A stretch of DNA of 64,000 nucleotides. It comes from Cephalotrichum gorgonifer. Its lineage: Eukaryota > Ascomycota > Sordariomycetes > Microascales > Microascaceae. Both the position numbers and the translations under genes were made by a program. The DNA is taken from positions 1,737,990-1,801,989 of the forward strand of contig ONZQ02000006.1 in assembly GCA_900312665.1 (NCBI GenBank), read 5' to 3'. Below the pieces are notes generated by a model. It saw only the letters and a program-made list of their open reading frames with translations, was not told the DNA's origin and ran no database searches. Position 1 is the first letter of the stretch, and each line of letters opens with the position of its first letter. This document shows positions 44,954 through 56,247 of this stretch, piece by piece.

Positions 44954-46690
44954 ATGAACCAGCCCAGTAACCCCTATGTCGAGTCAAGCAGTGGGAAAAA
45001 AAGAACTGAAGATGCCATTCTGCAATGGTTGTGGGAAGCTGTACGGATGGGTGAAGACAGTCATGTGCTGACCGGAGAGGAGTTCACCCCACATTTCGAC
45101 GGATCATGGATGGGGGCTGATGCCACATGGAGATGGAACATGGAAGGCAGCACGCGCCGAGACTGTGCTCGAACAAGACGTACAAGATGAAGGCCTCTAA
45201 CAAGCCTATGAGGGGCAATCCTATCGGCTGCTACTTCTGTTCCCGTGAATATGTTCCTGGACGGGGCTTCTCCGCGCATATTAATCAGGAACACAGAAGC
45301 AGGGGTATCTTCGAACAGCCGTTTCTAGGTCCAGAATGTTTGAAGCATGGAGCCGCGCAGGATACCACAATAAACGGGTATATCGAGTGGATATCCCACG
45401 CGCTAGAAGCGCACGGCCGAAATGGGCCGACCGGGTCTGAGTCTAGGGCCGTTCCTGGCAAGACATTGCCAGGAGAAGGGAAACGAAAATAACGGGATCG
45501 CAAAAGTATTAATGAGAGCAGTGGGGATAGCTCTGCTATTATCACTCTTGATCTAGCCCTTGTCAAATTAGAGAGCGAAATTCAGACCTCACGGTCCATG
45601 ACCGTCCCAGCTCAGAAGGAGTGCAAGTTCAGCTCAGGTGAGAGGCAAGACCACCCTGGTCCAGCTAATATACGAAATCCTACCAACCCTTTCAGCGAAG
45701 CCACCGACTCTGCCAAAATACGGATGCTGGACAAGGAGACGCCCCGGTGGACCTCATCCACAAATTCCTTTTCACTATACAGTAGTGGAGAAGACAGTCT
45801 TCAAAGCAGCGACCTGAGCAGCGCCACCCAAATGATATCTTTACTGAGCAGCCCTATGCTGTTATCGCCTCCTCAATGTGACATCCAATTTGAGCCCTTG
45901 ATACCAGAGGTGGAAGCTTTATATTGTTCGTCAAATGTTGATCTTGTGGCGTCGAAAGGCCTTGAAACTTGCGGTGGCGAGATCAGCAGAGCTAATCGTG
46001 ATCAACCTCGGGGTGCAGTCTCCACCGACAACCCGATTATCGACTTAACCAGCGATGGCATATCCTACACAGATCCTATACATGTAAATCATGGGATCGA
46101 ATGCTCGTCAGATAGCACCGGCGACGAATTCCACATGCTACCCACGGAGCGCACCAAAGACGTCACATATGACTTTTCCATACCCTCCGAGGTCATTCCA
46201 GAGGGAGCTATGTTAGAGGCTTTGGAGCTCCAGGCTGACGGGCTCTCTGCTAGACAGATGGATGGCATGGGAGAGACACGATCCTTCAGCTGGGAAGGTA
46301 GCAGCGAGCAGGCTCGAATACCCGTCGCTATTGATGGCGACAACCACATTAGCCGGGAAGGCAGCAGCAAGCAGCCTCGCCTACCCACAGCAATCGGCGA
46401 CAACGAAGGCTCGTGGGAGGTTGAGATACTGCTGGCTAAATGGACCAGAGGAAGGCAAACAGTTTATCTCATTAAGTAGAAAGGATACCCCGACGAGGAC
46501 AATTCCTGGGTGAGGCATCATGATATAAGCGACGGATTGGTGGACAAGTTCGACGACATGTATTCGAAGCTTGGAGGCAACCATTTTGGTGTGGAACTTC
46601 TCAGGAAATGTATACATCGTGGGAATGCTGAGTTTTTTATCAGATGGAAGGGATATCCGTAGTCAGAGAATGATTAGCAGAGGGAATCAG
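44954..46690 (+). pseudogene. Zinc-finger/double-chromodomain protein, RIP-like nonsense mutations
   Basis: Broken gene. Near the start is a C2H2-like finger, CYFCSREYVPGRGFSAHINQ followed by EH. A long Ser-rich frame (45598-46479) ends with the chromodomain WEVEILLAKWTRGRQTVYLI. At the next conserved Trp the frame has TAG, and chromodomain sequence continues in frame (KGYPDEDNSWVRHHDISDG). A second chromodomain follows (FFIRWKGYP), again with TAG where an aromatic residue is expected, and a third TAG at the next conserved Trp. At least two of the three replace TGG. The 5' portion also changes frame. Chromodomains bind methylated histone tails. Two in tandem with a zinc finger suggests a chromatin protein, although a retroelement-derived gene cannot be excluded. 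Confidence 0.72.
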
Positions 46691-48042
46691 CTATAAACTG
46701 TAAGCAGGTAAGAGAATACGAAACAAATAGGAAAGAATCGTACTGAAGGAGATAGGTAAAGAACATAATGTTCATCAATAGTCCCGAACTGCTACATACC
46801 ATCTGTTATCGTAGGCTCAGCAGGGTCATAGAGGACAGGACACCGGGAACAGGTAGCGAAGCAGAGGATCGGCAGTTGTTACCTCTGCAGTGACCTGAAT
46901 GTAGGGTGTCCTAAAGTTGTAGCACTTGCTTTGTATTCTAGCTTCCGAACAGATATACCAGATTTTTGACAATCCTTGTGTTCTCTATGTACACTGGGGT
47001 AACGGTCCGCCAGCAGCGGCCGGGAGGAGCGGAGGGCGTGCAGCGTGTGCAGCGAGGTCAGAAAAATCCTCTATGTATTCAAGACAGGAGTATACTGCTA
47101 TTTAGATACAGAAGAAACTGTCATCGCCCTCATCAATCCATCGGCATCTGCTCTTTCTCCCAGTCAATGAAGCAACCGGTAAGAAGTAACTGATCTTCTA
47201 TCCAATAATAAACCCAGAGGGTCCGAATATGCTTTCAGTTCTGTCACAGCAAACTATATAATCCTTTGTAACAGGGCATCTTTAGTTGATACCGAAGGAA
47301 CAAAAAGCATTAGTTTAAATTTTATTGTGTCAGTAGGGTGGCAGGGGTAGCCGACAATAACTTGTAAAAAGCCGACTATTAGGGGCAAGGCTGGAATCAA
47401 GCTTAAAATAGACCGGAATGGTCCCGGTTTCCGGGTGGCAGCGGCCGGCAGGGGCACCCTTGCTTCTCGGCCATTCTCGTGTGATGTCGTTTGTCCGGAC
47501 TCGGGATATCAACTAAGCGGGCTGCGAAGGAGCATGGATTAAAGGATGGGATTTCGCAACGATAGTTAGCAAAGTTGTAGTCATTTTGGGCATATCGTGT
47601 TGATGGGATGAAGCCTTTTGGTGGTAGGATTCTCGGGTTGGAGTGTGTTGGTATTGATTGTCATTTGATGGAGCTTGCGGTAGAATGTTGTCTGGTGGGT
47701 GTATGCGTGAGAGAACCCCGGTCAAAACATCGACAAGCCTTCTGTTTGACTAATTCAAGTGGTCAATACAGGCCTTCAAGTCAACTTGGAAAGTACCATC
47801 AGAAAATAACACACCCACCAATCCGTGGGCGAGTGCTGATTCCCAACTTCCACAACTTGTATTCGCCGTGTTTGGGAGAACCGAGATAGCTGGTGGGTGA
47901 CTGGACAGTCTCTAAAGGTAAAGGCGCAGGAAACAGATCAACGGGAGGCATTCACCTCTCCTCGAAATGATGACATGCGTTCAGCCCTGACATGGCTAGC
48001 CATAGACATCGGCCAGCTCCTCTGCTGGAAGCAAAATTTTTT
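46691..48042. other. Intergenic region
   Basis: 1.35 kb after the pseudogene up to the second tRNA-like cassette, AT-rich at the start. Nothing recognised. Confidence 0.4.
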
Positions 48043-48155
48043 TGGCAACGGTGGGATTCGAACCCACATCTCAACGCTGTTTTGAGAATCAACCGCTTCG
48101 GGAAATCAAACGCTATTTAAACAACGCTGTGCTCTACCATTGAGCTACGTCCGCC
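48043..48155 (-). tRNA. Intron-containing tRNA-like cassette, copy 2 (acceptor stem damaged)
   Basis: Same T-arm, anticodon stem and intron layout as the copy near 38.2 kb, but with a perfect D-arm (GCTC/GAGC). The 5' end reads GGCGGACG, which carries an extra base and does not pair with CGTTGCC, so this copy may be non-functional. Similarity continues about 50 bp beyond the 5' end of the gene. Confidence 0.5.
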
Positions 48156-48625
48156 TTCTGGTTTGGTTTTGGGACCTTTAGGACTGGAGTTAGATATAAG
48201 GGAAAATTCGAGGATATGGGGGGTTATATGTGTGTCTCTGCAGTGTGTTTCTGGGTGTCGTGGCGACGTGGGTGTGGTGTGATGTGGGAGATAGTTTGGG
48301 AGAGAGTTTGGGAGGGATGATTGAGGGCCGTGATAGCTTCCTTAGCGTCATTTGGGTTTGGGGGCCTTTGTGGGGCGGGGCATCGAGCCTTGTGGGTACT
48401 TTGGCAGGGTCACGTGCCAGACCTGCCCGGACATGTCGAATTCTCAGCACCCAGACCGGATCACGGTCCTTTGGGCCTATCAAGTGGCTCATTATGTTCA
48501 TATAAACGAGTATCATGTCCATACGATAAACAAGAACACGCTAGGGAATACCAACGTAGACATAGACATAGACACATACCGGGTTTGCCGGTGACTCTCC
48601 TCGACGGAGCCCCCTTCCTCCACAC
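48156..48625. other. Intergenic: 3' side of SLX4
   Basis: G/T-rich sequence with no recognised element. Confidence 0.35.
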
Positions 48626-51313
48626 CTATAACATCCTCCTCTCCGCCCCTCCCATCCTATACCTCCAAACACAGCACACGCTCTTAGCCTCACACCACTT
48701 CTTCACGTCCTGTGCCGAAACCTCCCCGTCGTACCCCACCCCGTCCAGAGCCCCCGTGTTCAACCATGCTGCGAGGTCCTCCACGATGATGCTCTCATAC
48801 ATCAGTATCTTCTCGTGGAAGCTCGGGTTGGCGGGATCTGTGGAGGGCGGCGCGGAGGTCACCGCCTTCGTGATCTGCGCGTATAGGGAAGACTCTTCCG
48901 TCGTCGGGGGTAGCGCGAGGGAGAGTGCGGAGTCGTCTCCGGTGGAAACGTCGTGGGTGGTCGGGGAGGAGAAGATGGATTCTGGGGAGGAGGGGTCGGC
49001 TTCGGAATCCGAGTCGGGGATTTCGAGGACGGGGGCACGCTTTCGGGGAGGGGTTGATGGGGCGGGCTTTGCAGCAGGCTTTGCGGCGGGCCTTGCGGTA
49101 CGGGTCTTCCTCGGAGGTGACGCAGGGGCCGGAGACGCCTGTTTTCGGGGCCGCCCTCTAGGTTTCTTGGCGGATATAGCGTTGGCAGGGGCTACGGAGG
49201 CGGGTAGAGGCGATGCGGATGCAGTCTCCGATGCAGGTGTAGAGGCGCTATTCTTCCGCGGGCGCCCGCGAGGTTTCTTCGCGGGTTTCGCGGCGGGTTG
49301 GGTGGGAGGGGGCATCTCAGCCGTAGCCGCAGCTGGAGCGGATACCTCTGTGGTTGCCGCCGCCGCCGAGGCGGTGGAGTAGGCCCTCACCCCCGATTGG
49401 CGCTCGTATTTGCTCGACCAGCACTCGTCCAGCAGGCTAATCATCCCCGCGCGCCTCTTCACGGGCTTGAAGCCGTACGCGGCCACTTGTCTCGCAAGCT
49501 GCGCGTCCGTGTAAAGATCGAATTTCGGCTTCTCGGGTGCTATATAATTTGGCGCCTTTGTAGGGGACTCCGACTGTGCGTTTGACAGAGGGGCGGAGTT
49601 TGAGAGAGTAGATTGGACATCGTAGATGATTGCTAATCGCTTCTGAGAGCTCGGTGGCGGACTCGTTGAGGTCATGGAGCTTAGTAAAGGGATGTGAGTG
49701 GTGGCTGGAGCGGATGATACAGCTTGCCTTTCGGAGCTGGCTTGCGATGCAGCCATGAGCGGGGGTTCCATTACCGCATTGCTCTCCGTCGAAGATTTCG
49801 TCACATTCGCACCGGTTCGTACATTAGGCACGCTTGAGGTTAGCCTTTGCGACATCCTCGTGATGTTCACGTATCCGAAGGGATCAGAATCATCGGATAG
49901 AATACCGCTACCGGATGGAGAATCCTGAGCCAGATCAATCACCTCAGGGTGTAGGAGGTCGCCGTCAGCATCGCGGGCCGCCGCATTCCAAAGCCTCGGC
50001 AGTGCTTCCGCCGGCTGGATGGCATCGCTGTTGATCGGCGTAACATACTCTTCCTCCTCGATCACCGCCATAGTATTCCTAAGCCTTGGCAGCTCACAAA
50101 CGTCCCGGTCCTGCTCCCGCACTAGTTGGCTTGATGTGCCGAAGACGAAGTCCTGCTGCGCTACTTGCTCCAACGCAGCCTCTGGCGGAAGAAGAACCAT
50201 GCGTGGGTCGTCTTTCTTTTTCGGCGCCCTTGGCTTTCGTTTCGTTGCCTTGGACTTGGCGGCCTTTCCGTTGGTGCCGACAGGTGCAGCGGCAGGTGCA
50301 TCTGCCGGCTTCGTCGGTGGGAGCTCCGGTTCTTGCGGAGCGTATGCCGCCGTCGCCAGCCCGGTAATTGTCCTGGCCTTCTTCTTCGGCGCCTTCGTTT
50401 TCGTCGGGGACACTTCGGGGAGAGGGGGTGGCCCCATGGAGTGTGCGGAGTTCGCGGTATTCGATGTATTCGATGTCGGCACCATCTCGATGAGCTTCCG
50501 CTTCTTGAAGGCGGCCTGCACATCTCGTGACTCGGCGGCTAAGAGCGAATCGTCGCCTAGTTCGTATCCGTACGTCTCCGTGAGACTCTGGAAGAATTCC
50601 CGATCCCGTTCTACATTCTGAGGTCTGCTTGAGGATGGAAGCTCAATTATGTCCGAGGAGCGGGACCCGAACTCGATGAGGGTATCCTTTGGTGGCGGGG
50701 TCCAATTTACTCTTCTCATTACGGCCGTCTCGAGGTTCAATGGGTCATTTACGTTCTCGGGCGTTTTCGAACGGGCGGGTTCTTGTGGAGGTTTGAAGTG
50801 TCGGCTAACAGATCCAGTCTGTTTTCTGCGGGGCTTTGTTTCTTTCGGGGCGGTCGCAAGTTCGTTTGGAGAGTCCTCTCTCGAGGTGGAATTCGTGGAG
50901 GTTTCTTTTGCAGACGCCTTTTCCCCGTCTCCCCTCGCACGCCCTGGCTTTTTGCTGGCGGGGGCTTTCTTCGGTTTGGGACCTGCCCGTGGAGGCGGCG
51001 TGCCCGAGTCGATGGGGGATATCTCTACTAAGGATGTATCGGGCGCGTCAATCGGGGAGTCTTCGACTTCGAAACGCGCCCCTCCAACCGGCGAGGGTTC
51101 CTTTCCCAGATCATAGCCTAGGCCACTTCCGCCTCTCGTGAAGCCGCCTGCGGTGCTTATCGATTGCGAAGGAGGTCGAGCGTTGGCCAGGTTGACTCTC
51201 TGAGAGACGAGTTCTTCGAGGGACGGGAAATCGGGAGACGACGAGCGCCCTGCAGCAAGGTCGCGCCTACTTGTGAGGGCCGGCGACGAACTCAGAAGAA
51301 TGGCATTCGACAT
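48626..51313 (-). CDS. slx4: Structure-specific endonuclease subunit SLX4
   Basis: Scaffold subunit of the SLX1-SLX4 structure-specific nuclease, which resolves branched DNA during replication and recombination repair in the nucleus. The product is 895 aa in one exon. Most of it is low-complexity and basic. Recognisable parts are the N-terminal SSSPDFPSLEELV segment, the block LEFGSRSSDIIELP-like (LIEFGSRSSDIIELP), the central KFDLYTDAQLARQVAAYGFK with KRRAGMISLLDECW, and a C-terminal helical domain (ILMYESIIVEDLAAWLNT...VSAQDVKKWCE), which in this family binds SLX1. Two AT-hook-like motifs, KKPRGRPRK, lie between. The start MSNAILLSSSPA fits the family; the open frame further upstream is not needed. 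It is divergent from rps21, with about 490 bp between. Confidence 0.92.
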   Translation of the reverse strand: MSNAILLSSSPALTSRRDLAAGRSSSPDFPSLEELVSQRVNLANARPPSQSISTAGGFTRGGSGLGYDLGKEPSPVGGARFEVEDSPIDAPDTSLVEISPIDSGTPPPRAGPKPKKAPASKKPGRARGDGEKASAKETSTNSTSREDSPNELATAPKETKPRRKQTGSVSRHFKPPQEPARSKTPENVNDPLNLETAVMRRVNWTPPPKDTLIEFGSRSSDIIELPSSSRPQNVERDREFFQSLTETYGYELGDDSLLAAESRDVQAAFKKRKLIEMVPTSNTSNTANSAHSMGPPPLPEVSPTKTKAPKKKARTITGLATAAYAPQEPELPPTKPADAPAAAPVGTNGKAAKSKATKRKPRAPKKKDDPRMVLLPPEAALEQVAQQDFVFGTSSQLVREQDRDVCELPRLRNTMAVIEEEEYVTPINSDAIQPAEALPRLWNAAARDADGDLLHPEVIDLAQDSPSGSGILSDDSDPFGYVNITRMSQRLTSSVPNVRTGANVTKSSTESNAVMEPPLMAASQASSERQAVSSAPATTHIPLLSSMTSTSPPPSSQKRLAIIYDVQSTLSNSAPLSNAQSESPTKAPNYIAPEKPKFDLYTDAQLARQVAAYGFKPVKRRAGMISLLDECWSSKYERQSGVRAYSTASAAAATTEVSAPAAATAEMPPPTQPAAKPAKKPRGRPRKNSASTPASETASASPLPASVAPANAISAKKPRGRPRKQASPAPASPPRKTRTARPAAKPAAKPAPSTPPRKRAPVLEIPDSDSEADPSSPESIFSSPTTHDVSTGDDSALSLALPPTTEESSLYAQITKAVTSAPPSTDPANPSFHEKILMYESIIVEDLAAWLNTGALDGVGYDGEVSAQDVKKWCEAKSVCCVWRYRMGGAERRML

Positions 51314-51806
51314 CGTGAGCGATGGTCGGCGGGGTGGCGGTCGAGAGCGCCAAGCGCCTCTCACAGTCGTGGCACGAAACAGTGTGGAGGAGTGCCCTCT
51401 TTGGGGGTCGGAACAATTGCGATAAGAAATTCGACGATGCAGAAAGGACCCTGATCGCAGTATCCAAATGTGGAGCTGCTTTAGACGCAAATGATGATAG
51501 CGTCGGGTAAAACTCGTAAACAGCGAACACGGATTCCAAGCACTACGCGACCCTTTCGCGCGGTCACCTGACACTACTGTCCCGCTCTTTCCAAGTGGCG
51601 CGCAGCCCAAGGGGCCACCACTTTTCTCACGTGACATGACACCCAACTTGCCGGAAACGGGCGAGCCCTCCGCCCCGCACCAAAATTCGACGTCGAAATA
51701 CTTTCCGAACCAGCGAACTTTTCTCGATCCCCCGCCAGCCAACGTCACTCAACTCGACACACGAATCCCCCCCGTCAAGTTCACCACCCCCCAAACTACC
51801 GCCAAG
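51314..51806. promoter_or_regulatory. Divergent promoter region of slx4 and rps21
   Basis: Separates the two start codons. It is C/A-rich close to the ribosomal gene (CACCCCCCAAACTACCGCCAAG before the ATG). No defined binding site can be supported. Confidence 0.45.
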
Positions 51807-52177
51807 ATGGAAAACGACAAGGGCGAGGTCGTCGATCTGTACGCGTTTCCCCCCCTCGGACTCGAATTGGACCCTCCCGGCAGGAAAAAGAGAGAGAGAG
51901 AGAGAAACGGAATTGCTAATGCGGAGATTTTTTCTTCTTGAACAGCTACGTCCCCCGCAAGTGCAGCGCCACCAACCGCATCATCAAGGCCAAGGATCAC
52001 GCCTCGGTACAGATCTCCGTCGCCAAGGTCGACGAGAACGGCCGTGCCATCCAGGGCGAGAACATCGTCTACGCCCTCTGCGGTTTCGTCCGGGCGATGG
52101 GCGAGAGCGACGACGCCCTCAACAGGCTGGCTCAGCGCGACGGGCTTGTCAAGAACGTCTGGAGCCCCATCCGCTAA
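51807..52177 (+). CDS. rps21: 40S ribosomal protein S21 (eS21)
   Basis: Small-subunit ribosomal protein of 87 aa, the usual length. It has two exons, 51807-51838 and 51946-52177. The first encodes only [11 protein letters not shown] plus two bases of the following split codon. The second continues as [20 protein letters not shown] and ends [10 protein letters not shown] short 5' exon is typical of fungal ribosomal protein genes. The intron holds a GA dinucleotide run (about 51889-51905) and a CTAAT branch-like sequence. The reading is intact and the family is unmistakable. Confidence 0.96.
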
Positions 52178-53907
52178 AGGATTGGAGGTGAAGGATGGCT
52201 GGGGGAAGGGTTTTGGAGGCGTACGAGGTATGATTTGACAGCTGAGTGGATGGTGGGGGGGAGAGAAGGCGGGGGTGCGTGGGACAAATGCTAACTTTTT
52301 TCTGTCGACAGGATTATTATGCTGAGGCAATGAGGGTTCTGTCATAACTGGAATTAGAGTTGGCGGGCATGAGACGACCAATTCTCGGCGTCTGGTTTCT
52401 TAGATGGAAATGCATTTGAAGCCGTTGACCCACTGTCCCGTTCTCTTCTTGCGACCACAAAGACTTCCTCGGCATACCTTTGCGCGCTTCGTCTACATAC
52501 CTTCTTCGGTGGAGGGTCAAGGGCTACAATCAGCCTGGCCCAGCATCGGGGAGGATGGGACCATACCAGACGATGTGGACTTGATATGCGCCCGTCTGAA
52601 CGCACAGGCGATGTGATGTTGAGTCTTCAATGCCTAGTATTGGGTCCGTCCATCCTACCGGATAGCCTTGGCAACCTTATTTCCCGATCAGGGTTTGTGG
52701 ACGAATTGCGGGGCATGGCATGCCAAGTGAGAGGACTGGTGTGAAATTGTACCCAAAGGAGCTCTGTTTCCCAACCCGTCGTTGAATGTTGTGGCATATG
52801 TTGTGTGAACCCCCGGCAAGAAAAAGGTCCCCGGACGGCTCGTAGGCCTCTCATGACCGGGGATTCTGGGACTACTGTGATAGTCTCCGCGCCGTAGATT
52901 GATGACCCCGGCCTCGAAAAAGCGGCGATAGCAGAGGTTTATATCGCTGTACAGATACGGGCCGGACATCACCGCAGGATCTTGAACCCTGCTACACACG
53001 TGATTTTCGCCTTAGTGTATGTCCCAAGTCAACAGCCTCCCTTGATCTCCTCCAAAGCCCAGGACGAGTCCTGCTAGGCGCTTGCGCCGAACGCATCAAC
53101 CTCGGGCCAGATGGAGGAGGCATGCTTTCTTCGTTCTTTAACATGGCTCAGACGCCCCATGTCGAGGGCGCGAATACCACGGCTCCTTTCTGCCGCCTGG
53201 AGATGCGCGCGTCCGCTGATCTACTTACCATATCACTTGTTACTACTTTACGCAAAGTTTTGGTATCGCTGATGGGCCGACGGAAGGCGCGCTAGCCCAA
53301 TCGCCACGTGAATCATCGTGAGAAGCGGAAAAAATTCCCCGGTTCGAAGATTAGGTAATAATTGCACATTCGTTTGACGTCCTCTCAGACGCAAGGCTGG
53401 GTGCGGAGTTCCTTCCTGAGAGTGTCTCTGGAACCTAACGAGATAGCCAAAGACTGAGACACATAGACACATTCCACGGTGTCGTCCACAGAGCTCACGA
53501 GCTGTGGCTCTCAGTCTCAGTGCTACCGACCATCGTGATAAGCGTCTAAGTCGATGCATCTTCACCCGGCACGTCCACTCCAGATGGGGAGCCTGCCCGG
53601 ATTCCGAAGGCAGGTAACAGGTAACAGCTGTTCCTTTGCGTCTCTTACAAGCCCTATTGGGTATCAAAGTCATCAAGTCATTGACAGCAGCTATCGCAAA
53701 TATACAAACTCCATGTGCAGGTCATGCTTCTCTCGGCATGAATGTCTCCAGCGTCCCGATCCCTAAGCGTTCTCATCCCTCGGCAATCTTATCCCATCTC
53801 CTGCAAGCGATAGGTTTGACACCCTCAATCTCATTGCGTTCATTGCTTAGGTGCGCTCTAAACAGAACGAAAGAAAAGAAAAAAAAGACACGTCCACTCT
53901 GTTACGG
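52178..53907. other. Intergenic region with no supported gene
   Basis: Contains the rps21 3' end and about 1.5 kb of sequence in which only short, motif-free ORFs occur. Confidence 0.4.
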
Positions 53908-54178
53908 TTAAGACTTTCCCGTATTCGCAATGGCCACAAGACGACCAGAGATATTTTCATCGTTATATAGGAAATCATCCATGACGGGGCCGTTGTCACC
54001 AGCGGGAGGTCTTTCCTCCGTCGCTCCATCGTCAGCGTGTGGAACAAAGTCCAGGGCAAGGAGGTTGCCTGCGATTCACTTACGGAGTAGGAGGATTGGG
54101 AGGAGGAGGAGTGGGAGGATTGGGTGGCGGAGATGGTGGCGCCGGGTTCCTGTCGGACGGCGAGTCATTGTGCTCCAT
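53908..54178 (-). CDS. Possible small gene: Pro-rich N-terminus, acidic C-terminus
   Basis: Weak call. An ATG in good context (ACCATGG) with a TATA-like box upstream opens MEHNDSPSDRNPAPPSPPPN, a Pro-rich string ending at TAA inside a strong donor-like GTAAGT. Downstream on the same strand, another frame reads naturally to a stop: DFVPHADDGATEERPPAGDN then GPVMDDFLYNDENISGRLVA then IANTGKS. I could not find one splice pair that joins the two in frame. It may be one small gene with an unusual intron, a broken gene, or chance. No family recognised. Confidence 0.3.
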
Positions 54179-54189
54179 GGTTTGGTATG

Positions 54190-54200
54190 TTTTATATATC
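54190..54200 (-). promoter_or_regulatory. TATA-like box
   Basis: GATATATAAAA on the minus strand, 12-22 bp before the ATG of the possible small gene. Very close to the ATG, so the leader would have to be short or the match is chance. Confidence 0.3.
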
Positions 54201-56247
54201 GAGATGATTTTTTCTGGGAGGATAGTGAAGGAATAACTGCTAATCAGAGCTAGGTCGGGTTCAGCGTGGTGGAAGAGGCCTGACAAGCATTCACGATGCA
54301 TACGGAGTCTCAAAAGCGGGGATATTCGTCCCTTTATACACAACGGACCGAAACCCGGCAGGGTTACCCCTTTAGTTTCCGCTCTATCTTTCACCAGCAA
54401 ATGACGACAATATTCCTCACCTCGAGTTGTGTGGAAAGGGTGGGTTGTCTCTCTACATGATGAGCACCTCCCATCCGCTGGGATGAAGTATCAGGTTCAT
54501 CCTGGCACCAGGGTACATCTCCACGGACCCAACGAGCCCAACCAGAGGACCCTCCCTCCGCGGCAATATATCCAGCGGTCGGACCGACCTATCGTTGCTC
54601 TACGACACGTGCGCTGATCGTCGTCGCTGCCAACCCGGGAAACCCAACACTTCTAGACCACACTTGCCAAGGAACAGAGGGGGCGGGGCCGTGATTTGAC
54701 GCGGCAGATGAAGAAGAAAGTTGGGGTAGGCATGCGACGGACAGCCGGTCGCATCTCGTTCCCTTTCTCGCTTCTCTCGTCGTCTATTTCAGGGTCTTTT
54801 ACCCGAGCCTGGGTCACGGCAACTGGACCTCACCCCGCGCTCCTATCGATGGCGTCCCAATCTGCTCTTTACCGCTCTCATGATCCAGAGCCGGGCCGGC
54901 AGCTATCAAGCAGTCCCAGTGCGTGGCTAGATAAGTGTGGCCATCGCTAGAAACCCCCTCGGAGGAAGCCGAGTGCAGGCGAGCGCTTTTTTATTTTATT
55001 TTTACCTCTTTTATTCTTTATTATTACTTTTTTCTGCCGCCACTGATACAACTTTGACCGGTCTTACATGCATCCAGGGTTCTATTTATATGCAAAGCAC
55101 CATCGAGACCGGGCAAAGGGTCCTGCCAAGCCAAAGGCCCCGCCGAACAGGTTTTTAATTGCCCCTCGTCGCGGGCCGGTGACCGCCGGGCCAGGAAGCC
55201 CCTCCCCACGAGCGGCCAATCGCACTCGGCTCGATATTTCGGCAGGGGGTGGATGGGCACTGGGTCTGGACCTCAGGGAGAACGTCAAGCAGCTCAGCTC
55301 AGGTCTTGGAAAGTCGCGGCGTGGAGGTTATTGGCCATCAGTGACAACCCTTGGGCTCTACAACACAACTGTTGTCTGCCTTATCGTCTCCCTGCTGGGC
55401 TGTTCGTTCTAGTCTCATTGCCCGACAAATTCTTTCGGTCCGACAACTGAACTACGAACATGTGCCTAAAGATGTGGAAACGAATACAGCCGGGCGGGCC
55501 GCCCCCAGAATCCGCCCCCCACTAGAGCAGGCCGACTGCCGTGATCCCGCTCTCGGGTTGAACTTGGTCCTCCGGACCGCGTGTGGTGTATGTTGGCATT
55601 TTACTGTTATCATGGCGCTCTCTCATGCGGAACACTCTCTCCGACGCACATATCTCCAATGACGGCCGCATACGCTGAGCTAGGGCCTGTACCCCGGCTC
55701 CCCTTGTGACCAGGATTTCTGCAAGATTCGACCAGACTTGCGAGTCATGTCATACTACGCTGCCCGGATGAGCGGTCCTTACTGGCTGCTGCAACGTGCC
55801 GTTGGTAGAGACCCTCGGCATAGGAACTAATGTTATCGGTCTCTGGGTCGCTGCACATGTCAAATACGTGTTCTGTACACGTACGTCATGCGCGACATAT
55901 TCATCGACAGCACTACCTCCCTCCCCCCTTCCCCTTCGATACACGCTAAGGACCCTTTCCCGCCCGATGCCATATCCCTGGGATCATGACATTCAACGTC
56001 ATCTGACCGCTCTTTGTGCATGCCACAGAGAGGATACAACGGGGAGGGGGAGTTAAATGCAACCCGTGGGGGGTGGGCGGATGGGTGCGACACATTGCGT
56101 TACCTCTGCCCAATTACGTCCGTTGTTTCAACTATACGACCGGCGATGACTCCAGTTATATTAGGCCCCTTCTAGAAGTAATCCGGCCTACCGCGCGCCG
56201 CCCCCTCCGACTCCCGGGCTACCGGTTTTTTCTATTTCTTCTCGCGC
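54201..56247. other. Intergenic region with no supported gene
   Basis: 2 kb between the possible small gene and the 3' end of the xylosidase gene. T-rich patch near 54990-55030. No family motif in any frame. Confidence 0.4.

Noticed and set aside
44954..46690. Chromodomain as the end of a Ty3-type retrotransposon integrase
   Set aside because: No reverse transcriptase, RNase H or integrase core lies upstream, and no long terminal repeats were seen.
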